Assembly: GCA_007922195.1 (NCBI GenBank) | Contig: ML682232.1 | Span: forward strand, 2,809,076-2,873,075 | From: Podocnemis expansa | Lineage: Eukaryota > Chordata > Testudines > Podocnemididae | Length of the DNA: 64,000 nucleotides | Direction of reading: 5' to 3' | Shown: in pieces, positions 60,154 through 64,000 of the stretch | How positions within the stretch are numbered: position 1 is the first letter of the stretch | How the letters are laid out: every line of letters starts with the position of its first letter | Notes under the pieces: generated by a model | What the model was told of the DNA's origin: nothing | Seen by the model: the letters and a program-made list of their open reading frames with translations, nothing else | The model's database searches: none | Translations under genes and position numbers: made by a program

Positions 60154-60169
60154 GCTCAGGTTAACCATG

Positions 60170-60574
60170 TAACTATGGCTTGCTAACCATATAACCTATC
60201 CCTTTATGTTGACATGCTCATTAAAAAACTGAAAAAGTAGTAGACAAAGCATCTTTGGCACTCTTCCATCTATACTGTTAGGTCACTGTAGAAATCTGTT
60301 GGATCTTTCAATTTGTAGATCTCATTAGGAAACCGTAAGTTTTTATGTATTTGATGCCTCTGCCTGAGCTTTTCTTTTTGCTGTCTTTGAACTGGGTTGG
60401 TTGAAATGGGTTCAATCTTTTGAAAATACTGTTTTAAATAGAGTTTGAATTCAAGTATCCTGTATTCTTCGTGACAAATCAAGAACTGGTGAAAGTCAGT
60501 GGTACTGCCCCCTTTTATACCAGGTTTGAATTTGGGCCCTTGTGCTTTTAAAAACGCACTGCCTGAACTCAGTG
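60170..60574. other. Unassigned intergenic sequence
   Basis: No recognised feature. Confidence 0.4.
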
Positions 60575-60650
60575 GTCAAATCCTGGCTCCACTGAAGTCA
60601 ATGGGAGTTTTGCCATAGCCTTCAGTGGAGTCAGGATTTTTCCTGGCTCA
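60575..60650. repeat. Hairpin-type repeat fragment
   Basis: The arms cctggctccactgaag (60593-60608... approximate) and cttcagtggagtcagg are inverted complements around a centre containing caatgggagttttgcc, matching a common amniote hairpin repeat. Short and old. Confidence 0.5.
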
Positions 60651-62560
60651 ATACAGCTTTAATTTGTGAAGTATTGTAAGTCCAGGATGCTTGAGTGGAC
60701 CAATAATTGGGCCTGGAGACAGCTGAATTAAGAAGTAGAGGCTCTATAGTCAGTCAGCTACCATAGATTGTGTAGGGCAGAAAACTGCATCAGAGCAGCT
60801 CTCTTTAGGAACCTGATCAGTTTGAAAAGAAAAACTATATTGATGGGTGAAAAGGTGAGTCAAGGTCTGTTTCTTACTGGGAAACGGCTCATCAAAAGGG
60901 GTGAGCTGGAGATGGGGAAATTTCAAAAGTATATTCATTTTTCCTGCCTAACAGATCCAGACCTTTGAAATTTATTTTTCAGGCTTTGGGTAAATATTAT
61001 TAATGGCAAAAATCAGGCAGAGATGTATAATGAAAGTTGTCATTTAAGATCTCTTGCTGGCTCTGTGAAATAGCTGCAGGGTTATTAGCTGTACATGTGA
61101 TGACAAATTAAACAACCTCTAGGGCACAAACCTGCAGTATGACTGAATTACTGTATATCCTTCACTAGCACACAATGCTAAAGAATTTCCTTTTCTATCA
61201 TGCTAATTAATGGCAAAACCCCTTGCACAAGAAGTTTGAAGTTACTCCTGAAGTCTACACAGGATTCATATTCAGGTCAGCTAGATTGATATGCAGTTAT
61301 CACGCGTGTGCGCGTGTGTGTGCATGCCCATGCGCGCACACATGCACGCAAATCGTGTTTCAGGGTTAACAGCAAAATTTTTCCAGAGGAACAAATCACC
61401 AGGGCTATTAGATTCTGACATCCTTAAATTCCTTTAGAAGTCTGGACTTTGGAAAGTCTAGATATGGTCTGGGGCTTTTCTACTGATGAGTTGCTTGTCT
61501 TAATTCATGAACTACAACTTCTCTGTAAGGCATTGTTTTATATCTCAAAAGTAGGTGGGCAACTTAGTTATTATAAACTAGGAGGGAATGATTCAGCTAA
61601 GCAAGACATCTCTTGATCTCCTCCTCCTTAACTATTATACTATAAAGCTTTTATTACTTAGTTAAAGACACACAAATATCACAGGATTTGGGATACTTAA
61701 ATTCCAGTTCCTACCATTCAGAGAGTCATGAACTGGACTTCCCTCTCCCCTTTCAATAAATATTAAACAGTCTGGAAATTGCTGTTGGTAATCCTGATAT
61801 ATTATCTTGTATTCCCCCTATTAATACAGCATGCCCTGCAAGTTGCAACCAAGACTCCTCATTTACTTTGTTCAAGTCACCAATGGAAAACAAGCATGTC
61901 ACAGAATTTCACAGTAACTTGCAGTCTTGTCTGATGGATGTGGAGAATGGCCACAGTCAATGTTGATAACCAGGCAATCCTAACTTAAGATGCATTATCT
62001 TTTCAGTGCTGCAGTGTTATATTCATTCTCTCAACAGCCCCAGTTATATAACACAGCAAAAGTTCACATAATTGGAACAGACTGTCAGGATCCAGGACTA
62101 ATAGGGGGGATTGGAAGTTCAAAAAACGCATTTTGGTGTCAATTAGACAACAGCAACCTAACTATTTGGACTACTCAATAACTTGTCAGCTTCTAATAAA
62201 TCTTGAATCCTACTGGGATCACAACAGATCATTTGTGATGTCTACAGGAAGAAAACAAAGAACTAACTGACATGTACCTTTTATGATGCACTCAAGATCA
62301 TGTCTATATTAAGCATCATACAACCACTTAGCAACCTGTTTCCAGGTATTTAAAAGCCTTCTAATAACTTTGCCATTAAAAATTGTTGCATTCTTAAAAC
62401 TTACTCACCTAGTTGACAATATTAGTGATCATATTTTATACAACATGCTTTTAAACAAATTTAGACTTTTTTTCTGTGTGTAACTATTTTCTTAAACCGT
62501 CCTCTACACTGTCCTTGGTCATAATCAAAATATATTTTTTTTAAATTGTGATTGATAAAC
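60651..62560. other. Unassigned, with an alternating purine-pyrimidine tract
   Basis: A (GT)n/(GC)n-type tract with cgcgtgtgcgcgtgtgtg and gcgcgcacacatgcacgc lies at about 61302-61350. The rest shows no recognised gene or transposon. Confidence 0.5.
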
Positions 62561-62574
62561 ATCACATAAGCATT

Positions 62575-62985
62575 TGGTTGCATATGCCACTCCCCACTCA
62601 GCGCCAGCCCTCCCTGGCCCCAAGACTGGTTGGTCTGCAGGTTCCAGGTCCCCCCTCCAGTACCAATTGCCCCCCACCAACAGCAGTTGGGCCACCCTAG
62701 CCCCAAGGCTCACCAGTCTATCCCCTCCAGTGCTGGCCAGGCCCTCCTAGTACCACTTGGGCCTGGCTCTGTGACTTATTGGTCTGCGTGCCCTGCCAGT
62801 CCTCCCAGCACCAAGTGCTGGCCTGACCTGTTGTAGCTGGCCTGACCTGTGTAGCTGGCCTACACCAAGAGATCCTGGCCAACACCTAGTGCTGGCCTGA
62901 CCTCTGCCAGCCCAGGTCCCAGTGTTGCACATCTGAGAGTGGGCAGCTCTGGGCCCCCAGGAACTTTTATCCAGCCCCGCTGAAA
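62575..62985. repeat. GC-rich segment with short internal repeats
   Basis: A C/G-rich block with a repeated gctggcctgacctg motif (about 62817-62905) and ggcccccagg near the right end. It resembles the GC-rich interiors of the hAT elements at 51-54 kb, but I could not find matching ends or a duplication, so the class is open. Frames here are compositional. Confidence 0.4.
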
Positions 62986-62994
62986 ACTGGAGAG

Positions 62995-63378
62995 GTCTCA
63001 GCTGGAGTACTAGTTTTGATGTAGTTTTGAGTGCTGCACTATAAGAAAGATATAAACAAATGAGAGTGAGTTCCCAGAGAGTAGTAAAAATGATAGGTTT
63101 CAGAACACCTGACCTATGAGAAAGACTAAGAATGTTTAGTCTACAGAAAACAAGACTGAGGGGCAGTCCTTACAACAGTTCTTCAAACATACATATTTTA
63201 AAGGTTGTTATAAAGAGGACAATAATCAAATACTCCCCACACCCATTGAATGTAGGCTTAATCTGCAGAAAGGGAAATTTTTTTGAGATATTAGGAGAAA
63301 CTTTCTAACTCTAAGGTGAGTTAAGCAGTGGAATGGACTTCCAGGGGAGGTTGTGGAACCCATTGTCATGCTAGGCCT
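62995..63378 (+). repeat. Old CR1 fragment (different subfamily)
   Basis: The order cctcagctggagtac-like start, gacctatgagaaagac, tgtttagtctacagaa, gactgaggggc, gaatggacttccaggg, ggttgtggaaccc follows the 3' half of the bird/reptile CR1 type. It is more diverged and of a different subfamily from the copies at 7607 and 40712. Non-coding. Confidence 0.65.
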
Positions 63379-63497
63379 GAAAAGGCCAAGCCATCTTGTA
63401 AAATGCATGACCCAAATCTAACTTTTAATAACATATTACAGGAAAACACAGTGGTAGTGTTACAAGTGGGCTAGGGCTTTGATATGCCTGTGCAGAA

Positions 63498-63760
63498 CCC
63501 TGTACAAATACAAATATGTGGATCTGCATCTGATCTGCACCTGCAAGAAATGGTATGTGGATGCCTGCATTGTACTGAAGATATGGCTATAAAGTGGATA
63601 TCTGTGGATTTGCAGGGCTTTAGCCCTGCACAGATATGAATATATGGATCTGTATCTGATCTTCATCAGCAAGAAATGATCCAGGGATATTTGCATTGTA
63701 TCCACAGATGTGAATATCTGCAGATGTAATGTGGATATCTGCGAAGTTGCAGGGCTCTAT
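63498..63760. repeat. Diverged tandem duplication, two units of about 126-137 bp
   Basis: Unit 1 (63498-63623) and unit 2 (63624-63760) both start ccctgnac and end tgcagggct. Inside, both have atatggatctgnatctgat, a gcaagaaatg step and gtggatatctg. The repeated ggatatctg / cagatatg motifs give self-complementary patches. It resembles a satellite-like dispersed repeat of reptiles. Confidence 0.7.
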
Positions 63761-64000
63761 TTATGTGTATTGTTAGTAGTTCCTTGATGATGTTTACATC
63801 TACCTCGTTAGAAGTTATCAGGGAAATGAATTGCTTCCCTGTCTATTACTATTGTTCTATTTGAAGAGGTCAAAACGGAACATTAACATCTAGATGGACC
63901 TTTGATGTATCAATGTAGATTGTCTATTAATTGTGCAAATGCAACTAATTACCTGTGGTGCCCAAGAGGTAAAGGTCTTACTTCGAAGGACAATACATAT
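63761..64000. other. Unassigned right edge of window
   Basis: No recognised feature in the last 240 bases. Confidence 0.4.

Larger units (their letters stand above)
57944..60154 (-). mobile_element. Penelope-like element, 5'-truncated, 2211 bp
   Basis: The copy runs from its 3' tail (ttccaaaggggcagccg at 57944) to a 5' truncation inside the coding region at 60154. A 15-bp target duplication, ctcaggttaaccatg, lies at 57929-57943 and 60155-60169. It contains the reverse transcriptase, linker, Cys-rich region, GIY-YIG start, 3' untranslated region and the tail used by all the short copies in this window. It is the reference from which the fragments can be recognised. Only a few frame breaks suggest it is younger than the CR1 copies. 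PLEs are retroelements distinct from LINEs and LTR elements, with telomerase-like reverse transcriptase. Confidence 0.93.

Noticed and set aside
1..64000. CRISPR arrays, operons, bacterial promoters or a defence system
   Set aside because: There are no regularly spaced direct repeats with unique spacers and no dense gene arrays. The repeats are dispersed eukaryotic transposons.
1..64000. tRNA genes or tRNA-derived SINEs
   Set aside because: I looked for the internal promoter boxes in a tRNA-like context and found none that I could support.

Overview
This is a vertebrate (sauropsid) nuclear intergenic window, not a prokaryotic or viral sequence. It is AT-rich, with no operon structure, and I could not support any host protein-coding exon, tRNA or rRNA. 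Every open frame with recognisable homology belongs to a transposable element. The repeat mix is CR1 LINEs, abundant Penelope-like elements (PLE), hAT DNA transposons, hairpin MITEs with GGCTATGTCTACACT-type ends, and old MIR-like fragments. It points to a crocodilian or turtle genome. I favour a crocodilian because of the MITE type, the flavour of the PLE tail and the lack of any tRNA-derived chelonian SINE. That assignment rests on memory of the families, not on a search.

Layout. 1-4.1 kb is unassigned AT-rich sequence. 4.1-8.7 kb is one CR1 copy broken by nested insertions: a probable LTR that itself received a palindromic PLE and a 1.2 kb hAT, plus a second PLE tail directly in the CR1. 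8.7-13.4 kb is mostly unassigned, with one PLE tail flanked by 12-bp target-site duplications (TSD). 13.4-14.8 kb is a PLE cluster with a decayed GIY-YIG coding region. 17.4-17.8 kb is another PLE 3' end. 20.9-21.5 kb is a palindromic PLE whose centre is a 400-base assembly gap. 22.96-23.46 kb is a hAT. 23.9-25.5 kb is a LINE with its 5' part inverted. 27.8-39 kb holds scattered PLE tails, CR1 scraps and a small hAT. 40.7-41.6 kb is a reverse-strand CR1. 45-51 kb holds a small hAT and hairpin MITEs. 51-56 kb is a GC-rich island made largely of four hAT-type insertions and an unassigned GC-rich segment. 57.9-60.2 kb is the best-preserved mobile element, a 2.2 kb 5'-truncated PLE on the minus strand with reverse transcriptase and GIY-YIG motifs and a 15-bp TSD. 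62.6-63.8 kb is a GC-rich repeat, an old CR1 and a tandem duplication.

The most interesting theme is the PLE family. Many copies end in the same ~90-bp tail, several are head-to-head palindromes with 9-11-bp TSDs, and the tail carries a hammerhead-ribozyme-like arrangement (CTGAYGA core half, GC-rich hairpin, GAAA half, miniature stem III) that is degraded in each copy seen here.
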